A DNA stretch of 64,000 nt from Panorpa germanica (taxonomy: Eukaryota > Arthropoda > Insecta > Mecoptera > Panorpidae): NCBI GenBank assembly GCA_963678705.1, contig OY783204.1, positions 29,026,759 to 29,090,758 on the forward strand, read 5' to 3'. The notes beneath the pieces are model-generated. The model made no database searches and was not told where the DNA came from. It saw only the letters and a program-made list of their open reading frames with translations. Positions 24,171 through 34,600 of the stretch are shown here, piece by piece (position 1 is the first letter of the stretch; each line of letters begins with the position of its first letter). Position numbers and translations under genes: made by a program.

Positions 24171-24525
24171 AAAGCCAATGAAATGAAGGGTAACAGATAC
24201 TGGAAGAAGAGAAGGGAAGAGTCTGTAGATTGTGTAAGGGAGCAGAAGAGAAGCTGGAGATTTGAGGAGGGAATGTAAATTTAAAATAGATAGAGAAAAG
24301 GAGACGAAGGAAGAAAGATGTAGATTACGGAGATACAGAAAAGTGAAGGAACGGGAACGATAAAATGAGGAATAGTGGTCGGAAAGAAGGTTGTTCCTTC
24401 TTAGAGATAGGGAGTGGAATATTTTTAAGTTTATAGTCAATAGTTTAAGTCGAGTTGTAAGTCAAGACGACTTACTGCAAAGAAAATTTTTAAAGCATTA
24501 CGACAGGTATTAAATAAATACAACC
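24171..24525 (+). mobile_element. Decayed LINE 3' end
   Basis: The plus strand encodes NEMKGNRYWKKRREESVDC, then a degraded continuation ending in SWRF. This matches the GNExKGN...C segment just before the Cys/His tail of the LINE copy at 3.4-4.0 kb. An A/G-rich stretch and a short A-rich tail follow. It is a second, older copy of a related element. Confidence 0.65.
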
Positions 24526-25565
24526 AGCTAAATTTAAAGCGTGCCCGTGGACTAATTTGACTTTCATTTTACTAAGAGACGATGCACCAAGTCGTTGTTA
24601 TCGGAATTTTTCAATGTTTTGGCAACAAAATATGAAATCCAACTCTAGATGGCATAAGAACTGAGTATTAAACAAATAAATACTCTACTAAAACTACCTA
24701 CAAGCCCCGTTGTGAGGCGACGGGTGTGAATTACGTATTTGTTATAGAAAGAGAAGCTTCTCGACATATATTAATACACACATACACCTGTAACATTATT
24801 ATAATGATAAATAATTTATAATGTTATGAATTTTTTTATATAAATGCGTATTAAATTTTGTTTAGACATCAGACACTGACAATTGGCAAGTCCAATGTTT
24901 TAAATTACATATACGAGTTTTATTTGATAAGAAAAATATTCAGTTTTAAATAAAGCTTTGAATTTCATCACCTGATACTTTGGATAAGAGCTGATTTATT
25001 TTATAAAATATTTATAAAATATAATAATCACGCGCTGTGTACCTTGGGTAATTATTTAACTGGAAATTATAGAACTATAAACAATTTTGACAAGTATTTG
25101 TGTCTCTATATCGTTAGTAAAAGAAATGTCTACAAAACACAGGTAAAAAATGCGTGTCCTTGGACGCAACACTGTTCGACTAATACCTGACTGTATGTGT
25201 GTATGTTTACAATAACCGATAACACTGAATTAATGTTTGATGATTGTAAATGGAGTAATTATTTTATAATCGAATATCCTACCAATGTATTGTTTATGTT
25301 AAAGTTAATACTAATGCAAACACTAAGAGATGAATCACAATGCGCAGGCAGCAGCGAAACTTTGATATTTCAAATGCCATCTGTTGTTTATAATTACAAT
25401 AAATGAAACATATCTACAGGTGAAAACAATGATGACATGTCAGTGAGTTCTTACATTAAATCACACTCGAACGTTTGCTTTCTTTACTGGATATACGTTA
25501 CGGTTTACCTGACAGGTTTGACTGAGCAGACTAGAGGTAAACCGGAACGTGTATGTGATAAAACT

Positions 25566-25890
25566 CAGTGACGGCCTTTGCCATTGCGTGGCCCTTGTTC
25601 TTTGTGTAATTTATGTAAATTGGAAGAAGGCATTTTTGAAGATGATTGACGAGAAATGCAGAAAATATAAATAAATAAATGTAGAGTTGTAAAATTTCAT
25701 ATTGGAAGATTTATAAAAGTTAACAAGCACAAAGACGACAAATATTAATGATGATAAGCAAAGGTACTTAGTGTCTTAAAAGCTATACGCAGGAATTCAA
25801 GTGGGTTTGCTAAAGCACGAGGCGCGATATTCAAATATATATATAGTAATGAATTGTAGTACCCCCCGGGCGATTGTCTTGCTTGATAAA
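25566..25890. mobile_element. hAT-type MITE, diverged copy 2
   Basis: It aligns with the 16737-17095 element across most of its length. Shared stretches include ggaagatttataaaagttaa, caagcacaaagacgacaaat and caaatatatatatagtaatg. The termini are degraded (cagtgacggccttt on the left, cccgggcgattgtcttgctt on the right), and there is an insertion of about 30 bases near 25660. Confidence 0.75.
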
Positions 25891-26853
25891 ACTGTACGTA
25901 ATACTATTAAGTCACGCTCAGTAAAACCTGTTAGATAGATCGTTACAGGTATATCCATGATAAGAAGCTAATAGTACACCAGCAAACCACATAATAAGAC
26001 AGCGTTACTTGTGGAAAATCTTAAGGAAATTAATTCTTAGCTTCTTAAAGCAACAACTAGTTTAACTATTAAATTATTTTCTCACACAAATATAAAAATA
26101 TAAAACTAACATGTGAACAAAGAAGTGCAACATATTCGAGCTTTTTAATCTGCCTGCATTAGAAGAAAGACCATTTGAATAACTCTATAATTTGAATTTA
26201 TTTTAAAGTGACTAAAAATAGAAAAGTGTTTTTTATGAAACAAAGGAACTAATACACAATCAATACGTCTTAACGTGTAGCCCCTTTGGGATATGATACG
26301 AAGTCAAGGTGTCATTTGTAGAGCCCCCTTTTTCAGTAAAGTTTTTCTACATGTGTTGTAGATAATTGAAAATCGATGATTCGCTTGTGAGTTGTTGAGT
26401 GGCGTAACATCATTTCAAAGTGCGGTTTATGAATGTTGGATGCTTGATTCAGAGTTCCACCGCACTTGTATTCCATAGAGAAATGCAGTACTCTTGGTGT
26501 GATGCGTCCCACTCAAATGGGACAAGAATTGATTGGGTACTGTTTTTGAAAATCTATCCCGTAAATTATTTTAAAATAACGTTTTTACTTTCCTGCCATA
26601 TTCTTACGTTTCATTAACTCTTATAGAATTGTTCGGCACTATCAAATGTAGCTTAGAATAAGACCCTTAATGCCCTTAGACGGTAGAATAGGAAACTTAA
26701 GAATCTAATTAATATGGCAGGAATATGAGAGGAATGACATGGCTGTCGAGAGGTAGAAACGTGGAAAAATCAGTAAGGGAAAAAGATCTGAATCTAAGAA
26801 TTTATATTTTGCGTGATAGAGAGTTTATGTCCGCATCTAAAATGTTAACTATA
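25891..26853. other. Non-coding stretch
   Basis: No supported gene. The ORFs at 26420-26617 and 26725-26922 lack any recognisable features, and the second runs into MITE family B. Confidence 0.45.
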
Positions 26854-27053
26854 GTCCAAATCACGAGAGTTCGGCGACGATTTATACTTAAAAGAGGTTA
26901 TAAGAGCGGTATAAATCTATAATACGATAATGAATTCGTTTCTATATACATTATAGAAAAATAAGGGAGTCAGTGCTTTTTAGTTATATCGGCAGTTTCT
27001 ACCCCACAACTTATTTTAAGTATGAGTCGCTGCCGAACTCTCGTAATTTGAAC
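26854..27053. mobile_element. MITE family B, copy 2
   Basis: About 200 bp. Terminal repeats GTCCAAATCACGAGAGTTCGG and the inverse CCGAACTCTCGTAATTTGAAC are flanked by TA on each side. Its interior (taaaagaggttataagagcg, ataatacgataatgaatt) matches the 20653-20862 copy with a small deletion. Confidence 0.83.
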
Positions 27054-28004
27054 TACAGGGAAATTATTCAGCTGTGAGAAAGAGAGAGGAAAATATTACA
27101 CGAGAAACAAGGACACTGCTAGTTTTTGGATAATGTGTTAAAATATTCAATTGTAAAAAAGCAGGACGGTAAAATTGGTGTTGATTTCTAAAGAATAGCA
27201 GGATCTGTCATATTATTTAGCAGTTTGTAACCTAAAACTTTACTGAGATGATTAAAGCTAATAGCGGGCTCAGACTTTGCGTAATTTGGAATTCGTATAC
27301 AAAGATAAACATTTCGCACAAATATTTGCTTCGGGCATAAAAACAAAACATGAACTTAACTTCAAATATTATTTTAAGTATTTATGTCAGCCAAGTTTTC
27401 AATTTTGCAACAAACAAACGAAAGTTTAGATGAATGTTTTGGGATTTGAATATTTGTCACGTTTTAGAAATAAGTGTGGACAGGTGGTTCGGAAAATAAT
27501 CGTGCCCAATTGTCATCAAATAATATGCAAACAGTACAAATAATTGAACACGCAAGTGTGATAATTTTACAAAGAAAATAATTTTTAATTTTTGATGTAC
27601 AACTTACATCAAGAGTACTATAACTCTGAATTCCTTGTTTATGCATTATCCACCTGATTATAACTCGTTCGATAAAGACCAACAGAATGCAAACAATGCT
27701 TCGTGGAAAACTTAAACAAACTCAGAAGACAACAGATGATTGCAGTAGAATGACAAAATTTTTAAACAAATAATAATCTAACATAGGGTGTTAACAAATT
27801 GTAAATATATTTACATTCCGACAAATGAATCATGTAAGCTAACCTATAGCGTAATGCTAAATACTTTATTAATAATAAATAAGTTATAACAATACGTACA
27901 TAACCTATTTCTTTTGTTGTTAATTAATTATTCAATTATAAACCTGATTCTATATTATAATGTTCCAAGTGTATGTTTCAGTTATTTATTTACAAAAAAA
28001 TTTA
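27054..28004. other. Non-coding stretch
   Basis: AT-rich. I see no gene, and no repeat beyond simple sequence. Confidence 0.5.
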
Positions 28005-28186
28005 ATTTACTTCAAAGTTTCATACCGGGCTCTCTAATTTTCACAACGCCCCTTTTCTAATTTCTACATTATGATATATTGTCACAATCAATAATAAATT
28101 TCAATTTTGTTCCCCATTACACAAAAATTAAATTGGGTACAGTGGAATCAATCCGTGACAAATTTACTGTAGATCGAATGGAAGTT
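28005..28186. repeat. Dispersed repeat, plus-oriented copy
   Basis: It is inversely related to 40012-40200. Shared stretches include ttcaaagtttcataccgg, atttctacatta, and the block from ttacacaaaaattaaattgg to ctgtagatcgaatggaag. No coding content or clear termini. Confidence 0.75.
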
Positions 28187-28214
28187 AAATTTTCACGCTT
28201 TGGCGCGTTGCTAC

Positions 28215-28240
28215 ACCCTCACCCCTCACCCCTCACCCTT
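28215..28240 (-). other. Potential G-quadruplex on the minus strand
   Basis: The plus strand has four C-runs of 3-4 bases, each separated by TCA. The minus strand therefore reads GGGTGAGGGGTGAGGGGTGAGGG-like repeats with four G-tracts and short loops, the textbook pattern for an intramolecular quadruplex. Confidence 0.7.
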
Positions 28241-28940
28241 GTCGACCCCTTCTATTTAACGTCAAGTAGAATTAAATTACCCAGTTTATGTGTATATTCA
28301 AAAACCAAGTTTTCGAAAAACTTTATTCCGGAAATACAAGTCAACCCTCAACAAAAACAAAGTTCTATCACCCCTCGTATTGTTCCCCTACCACTTCTCT
28401 AGTTCCATGAATATAAAACATAAACAAATATTAGTCCTGCTTCATCGTATTCATATTTTTTGGAATATTTTCAATAAAGTTATATTTTAAGGCTGTCGTT
28501 AACTTGATCGTTGGTTAATTGAACATAAATAGAGTTTTTATTGAATCGTTTAGAATGTTTAGAGGCTCGGGCATGATCAGTTTGATTGATCACATCGTCA
28601 GTCACGGCCTCCTCTATTCTCGTACGCTTATCACCACCCCAGTTTACCCTAAGCACTCCACCAACCCCTAAAATAACCCACATTCTAGTCAGGCAACCTG
28701 CTCGACATGTGAACTTGTGGATGTAGTTATTCTTCGTGCGATACAACCCTTTGTACATGTTATTCTTAATACAAAGGTTCTCAATATGTGAACCGTGATC
28801 AAAACATTTTCAAATGTCTTCTTGCATCACAAAATTACATGCTATATCAGTCTTTAACATACATTACTCTATATATCTTATTATTGTATAATTTTTTAAT
28901 TGAAAATTATATTTCTACGTTGAGATTTATGTAAAGTTTG
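28241..28940. other. Non-coding stretch
   Basis: An open frame at 28480-28758 on the minus strand is slightly GC-richer than its surroundings but shows no motif or splice context, so it is not called. Confidence 0.4.
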
Positions 28941-29098
28941 TGCACAAATAGTTCTTAAAAGTATTTAAATACAAAATAGACCAGGCTCCCAGAGCAGTTT
29001 TGTTTAGAAACAGTTTGCGATCTGCATATTTTGTAAAAGAACTACTCTGGGAGCCTGGTCTATTTTGAATTGAAATACCTTTGAAAACTATTTGTGCA
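28941..29098. mobile_element. Small hairpin MITE (158 bp)
   Basis: The two halves form an imperfect inverted repeat. The left arm starts TGCACAAATAGTT and contains aaaatagaccaggctcccag. The right arm contains ctgggagcctggtctatttt and ends CTATTTGTGCA. The arms cover about 60 bp each, leaving a loop of about 40 bp. Confidence 0.8.
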
Positions 29099-29138
29099 GA
29101 TCTCTGATTGTATGTTTATTTCCAAATATATTTTGAAG

Positions 29139-29188
29139 AAATATTCCTGTAGCATTAAATGAATACTGTATTGGCTACAGGAATATTT
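29139..29188. repeat. Perfect 15-bp inverted repeat
   Basis: aaatattcctgtagc and its exact complement gctacaggaatattt flank a 20-base loop. It sits 40 bases from the hairpin MITE and could be another element's remnant. Confidence 0.85.
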
Positions 29189-31290
29189 ATACATAAATTT
29201 ACAAAAGCCCAGTGTAGGAAATAATATAACTTAACTAATTTGACCCACTTTCTATCTATTAAGAATTAAAAGTTACAAAACAATTGTGTTCAATTTTTTT
29301 AGGAAAGGTTGCTAGGAAGTTCGAAGATCGAAACGTCTTAAAATTTTTCTCACAAGTATTGCTGAAACCATTCTTAAGAAAGTAAACATATAAGCAAATT
29401 TCGTAAGGCTCTTAACCTTTTCAATATTATTAAAATAGTTTTCTTATACTTTTTAAAGCTAATAATAATTTTAAAGTTGAAGAATCACTGACTTATTATG
29501 ATTATGTTTCATGTTAATACACTTAATCACTCGCTTTCAACAATGTAAAATTCATTCACATAATCAAAACATGCTTACAATTTAAGGGCGCAAGAGGAGG
29601 GGCGCAACATGAGGTAACCCCCATTAAATAGTCATTAATAATGTACATTAAAATTTGATGGAATGACTTAATTGATCTATACAATTGTATTGTTTTTTTT
29701 ATATAATAGATTTGTGCAGCTTTTACGCGTTGTTTTACTGTGTAGCTTTTCATAACTAATTTCCCATGTCTCTAGACTACATGTACGAAATTTCAAATGT
29801 CAAAGTGACACCTGCGCAAAATGGCAGCAAGTTCAAAACAGTCAGTTCTTAGTGATACACACTTTTATTTATACTCGTATTAGAAGTAGAGAACGATTAT
29901 TTGTTTGGGTATTATTTTATTTATATGAAGAAGGTAAAAACACGCTTTATCAGGTATATGTTTAGCTGTTATATATTAAACAAATTAATCAAAAATTATT
30001 TATCAATGCAAAAGTATTTTAATTTTTAAATAATGACAACAATTTCAAAACAATTCTGTATAAATTGTTTCACATTCCTTTGTTGTGATGCAGTGAAAAG
30101 TTTTTCAGAACTTTGTAAAACTTTGAAACGCGTAAATATAAGTGAAATGTTTTAAAGTCAAGCAACTTGACTTGAACAACGAAAGAAAAGTTTTGTGACA
30201 TTTGATATTCTTTTCTCTAATGAAAATTGTTATTGATAAATACTAATTTTTAGATGTGTGACATTTTTAATCGAATCAAATTTACGCATACAATTTGTAG
30301 TTGGAAGATTACCACTTTTTTAATTAATTTATTTACGACACCACAAAAACTGTCAACTGATCTCGGGGATAGGACTCAGAGTCTAAAATAAGCCTACGTT
30401 AAATAAATTAAATAAAAAATTAGAAAAGGGTGAAATGAAAATAATAATTAAATATCAAATGCTTGTATTTAAATATTAATTTAAACATAATAATTGTATC
30501 GCAATTAAACGTGTTAATTAAAGTGTTAACAATCTCGAGAAATGTATAATTTAATTAGCAGACACACAAAAAGCTGTTAAATACTTGACTACACCAGCCA
30601 ACAGTAAGACAATATTCCCCCCGTTCCCCCCTTCCACCCGTCACTGCTCACTGCTATAAAACTTTCAGAAAATGAATAATTAATAATAAATTGTATACAA
30701 TTTAAAAGTGATGTCTCTCTTTATTGAATGGCATTGTAATTATGATATAAGTGACGAGCTTTAAGCTTTGACAAACAAAGAAAAACACAACGGAACTTTA
30801 TTACGAATTTCCTTAAGTACAACAAAAGCTTTCGAGCTTTTGTGTTTGGGGCAGGCAGTGTGTACGGTGCGGTATGGTATGTAGGAGTAACGCGTGTATT
30901 TATATATCTTTATTATATATTTATTTTATCTACGCAAACCAAACAAAGGGTGGTGCAGTGGAATGGGGTGAGGAGGGTGGTGTATTACATTGAGAGATAC
31001 AAATCTGATAATAAAGGGAGTTGATATCAAATTATGAATGAATTAATGAATTTTTTATAACGGCACACACAATCGTATGTATTTATTGGAAATATTATAC
31101 TCGTATATGCAGCTTAACATTGCTGTAATTAAAGTGAACTTTATTAACTTTTTGTTAGAAAGTTGTGCGCTCTTTTAATTTTTAAATTTAATTTATTTAA
31201 GTGTCGTGGCCTCATATACATGTGCTTCATTTTATGAATATGGGAACACCTCATCAAATTAATTTTGATAAGAACCAAGTCTAGAATATA
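29189..31290. other. Non-coding stretch
   Basis: No supported gene or named repeat. AT-rich throughout. Confidence 0.5.
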
Positions 31291-31292
31291 TA

Positions 31293-31370
31293 GCACTGCT
31301 CCGAGGATCGAACCAGAAGAATCATTAGCGTTTCGTCAAGCATAAAAGCTCTTAGCCACAGTGCCATACT
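31293..31370 (-). repeat. tRNA-like sequence, probably a SINE head or tRNA pseudogene
   Basis: Read on the minus strand, GGCACTG at the start can pair with CAGTGCT at the end as a 7-bp acceptor-like stem. An A-box-like GTGGCTAAGAGC and a B box GGTTCGATCC are in the right order. The T stem pairs poorly and has two extra bases before the acceptor strand, so it is not a functional tRNA. AT-rich sequence downstream on the minus strand could be a SINE body. Confidence 0.4.
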
Positions 31371-32460
31371 TAAATTTATTTTATATGAACCTTTTTATCA
31401 ATCTATAACTTTGCTGTTGAAATCTATTAAAGGGCTATTCATTAATTACATCACTCGTACAAGGGAGAGGAGGGTTCCCCCAACCCCAGCAAGAGGCAGA
31501 AGCTTGGTGACCTCACAAATTTAATACTTAAAAAAAACAAGACCAAAAATAGAAAATAACTTTAAAAAGAAATATTTTTAAATGTGTGACGTCACAACAG
31601 AGAGAGAGAGAGAGACTGCAATGTGTGACAAGACGTGACAATGGCAACGGAGTAAGGAGGGCCTTTTGATCCCTAAATTTATTTATAAGTATTATAAATA
31701 ATATAAATATTATAACTATTTATAAGTAAATGCTACGCTCTACATCTTATAAATACGTAGTACTATTTTTGTAAGATTTATGTAGCAGATACGTTTGAAC
31801 ATAAATATGTTTAGTAGGTGTATTATTTGTGACACTGGTCTATTAGAAATATTATCAAATTGATATAATATTTAATTGACAAATACAAAAATTTTAAAAT
31901 ATAGTTAAATAATATATATCTTGCTAAATTAAATAAATAAAATTAATTTATTATATATAATTTATATTCATGTGTAATTTTTACATAAAAATATATATTT
32001 TAACGTAAATATCTAGTAAAAATATAACGTTTCTTTATGTATAAACGTCAAAAAATTAATTGTAAATTGTAAAATTTGATGTAAAATTTTTTTTACATAA
32101 TTGTTATATTATATTTATGTTTTCTATTTAGAAGGGTTTACCCGTATTCAAAACAATAATTACTAACTATCTGACAGTTGTGTAAAGTGTAGCTTTATTA
32201 AAATTTGACAATATTAGCGGTAATAATATTTTGAAGATTATCTAGAACATTAACAAATTTGTAAAAAGTAAATAAATTAAAATCATGCATTAATTAATAA
32301 AATATATAAACAAATTTTTCAAACTTTATTTTGACATTGAAGAATCATAGTTGCATATTGTTGATATTCATCATAATTACTTAATTACACTGTAAAATTA
32401 TTAATTATTTAATTTCACAATTACACATTTGTTTAAAACACTTTTTTCGAATTATTTTGA
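31371..32460. other. Non-coding stretch with a short (GA)n run
   Basis: No gene is visible. A short GA repeat lies near 31600-31615. The remainder is AT-rich. Confidence 0.5.
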
Positions 32461-32645
32461 CGTCTCGCGCGCGTACGTTACTCACGACGTTAAACAACCG
32501 GCCGTCTTGTCGACGTCTTCCACACAACTCTACTGACGTCCGCCGAATGACTGATATAAACTTTATCGCGGTTATGTCATAAGAAAAGCTGTTTCCGTGT
32601 AGGTTCGTGTATCATCGGAATTTCACGAACAGTTGCGAAAACTAA
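32461..32645. promoter_or_regulatory. CpG-rich patch, possible promoter or first exon
   Basis: A sharp local rise in CpG (cgtctcgcgcgcgtacgtta, gtcttgtcgacgtcttcc) stands out in otherwise AT-rich DNA. Strand and target gene cannot be told from the sequence. Confidence 0.3.
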
Positions 32646-32711
32646 ATACGAGGGAGTTACAAATTTTAAATAAGTTGCTTAATTACTGGTGATGTACTCT
32701 ATACGTTATCT

Positions 32712-32716
<5 letters not shown>

Positions 32717-32742
<26 letters not shown>
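32717..32742. repeat. (TA)n microsatellite
   Basis: A short pure TA run of about 26 bases. Confidence 0.9.
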
Positions 32743-32747
<5 letters not shown>

Positions 32748-34189
32748 TCTATTTTACAAATTTCGTATATTAAAATGCAGTTATTCCGATCCAAAATCAT
32801 TGAAAAGATATCTCTATATATATTTTTAAAATTGTTATTTTAATATACTCGTGTATTTTTTTCGGTATTTCTCGTGATTTTTTTTGGTGGTAGTATTGGC
32901 ATATGATACTGCTACATCCAGACTACGCTTTATCTATAGCGGGCTCTACGCCTGCACTGGCGTAGCGCTACGCTGCTACGGGCGCCAATCGATACACCAC
33001 CCGGCCTGCTAACTACGATTCGCATAAGGCTGCGACAGGGTCGAATCAGGTGCACAATATTTGGGGTCATAATTTCATTAATAATATTATTGAATTATAT
33101 AAACCAAAAAGAATTAGGTTGTGCAAATTTATATTGTCTTGCAGTGCAGTTTCAAAGTTGTAGGTAGAGTTGTTTTAGCTTGTTTACAAGCCTTGTGTTG
33201 TAAGATTAGAGCAAGTTTGTAAGGTCAAAACGATAAAAAAGCAAATTTTCGATAATGTTTTTTGACGACACAGTTAATATATAATTATTTCCATAATTAC
33301 TACATGATAAAATAACATTTAGAGAATACTTTGTGAAATTTTCATAAATAAATATCAAGGAATGAGGCATTGACAGCGAATAACCGTAGACATTACAAAA
33401 AAAAGTAACAATGCCGTGCCACTCATAACTCATCACTGGATTTTCTGAAATCGAAAATCCAAAATGATTTCATTAGTTGATAAGTTTCTGCAGGTAACGC
33501 TGTCTAGATTTTTCTTTTTTATTGATTTTTTAATTTTTAAAAAGCTCTAAAATACCGATGTTTCATGAAAAAAATTTAAAAAACTTGTTTATTTTAAAAT
33601 ACGTTAAAATTTAAAAATTAAAAAAACGTGACAGCGTTACCTCGGCATTTATGTAAAGAAAGAGTGTGCAAAATTTTAAAAGAATCGGTTCAGTAGATTA
33701 TGAGCTAGAGATGGCACCGACTCTGAAAAAGCTAAGTGTGAGAAAACGCATTTAAAAGTTTCAAAGTAACACGAAAGCAGACCAAAGAGATGAAGACTTA
33801 AAACTCTATATCTCCGACAGTTTTACTCCAATCGACTTCAAACCAAATTGTCTAGAAGCTAACTTATTTTACACGCGTATTTTGAGATTTGTTATTGACT
33901 TTGATATATAACTTATGTTACATTTAATATGACATTAAACGTCGGAAAACGAGACCTGCCACTCTAAACTACTTCGTTGAGAGGCCCCCATTTAACCAAT
34001 TTGTTTATTGAGAATATTGAGTTGTTGTAACACACCTCCCTTTTGTAAATTTGTAAATTTTGAGACATTTTTCGTCATTGTGTAGAAATATGTGCATGGA
34101 TTTTCTTCCTGTTTTTCGTAGTTTTCGAAATTCGAACTGTCATACAAATCTAAGTGCCCTAGACATATTTGCACGGTAGTAACGTCTAG
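32743..34189. other. Non-coding stretch
   Basis: No supported gene. It contains a CTACG-rich cluster at about 32935-32985 and A/T-rich sequence. Confidence 0.45.
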
Positions 34190-34600
34190 TTCGTCCCTAC
34201 TACAGCACGATGCTTGCATCCACTCAATGCCGACAGAAGCACTACTCAATACTCAGGCGGCGCAGCGCGTGGTGAAGCGTCCCAACTCCCGACACCGACA
34301 CCCGACACCGACGCCCGACTACCGACTACCGACGCGTCGCGTCGATGCTCTAAACGTTTCGGGAGATTCACCCGAATCTACCGATTCTTTATTATACACC
34401 AACTTCAACATACATACTATACAAAGTACCACGTGCTTTGGAGTTTCATTCGTATGGACATCGGTATTTCGGAACCATCGTCGAATCGATCCGTGCTCAC
34501 CCGATTTGTTCCGATCGTTGTCGATCACTATGTGACATAGATATATGCAACACTCGTAAATCTCGGCATACAGCCGTATAAGTTCTGTGATTCTGTAACG
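34190..34600 (+). other. Possible untranslated first exon with splice donor
   Basis: A GC- and CpG-richer block (cgtcccaactcccgacaccg, tcgtcgaatcgatccgtgct) ends at a strong donor, GTAACG|GTAAGTACAG. The open frames inside all stop before the donor, so if this is an exon it is a 5' UTR. An E-box CACGTG lies near 34430. No downstream exon was identified. Confidence 0.3.

Noticed and set aside
28480-28758. 92-codon minus-strand frame with a CRAGCLTRMW-like segment.
   Set aside because: No recognisable family, splice site or start context; not enough to call.
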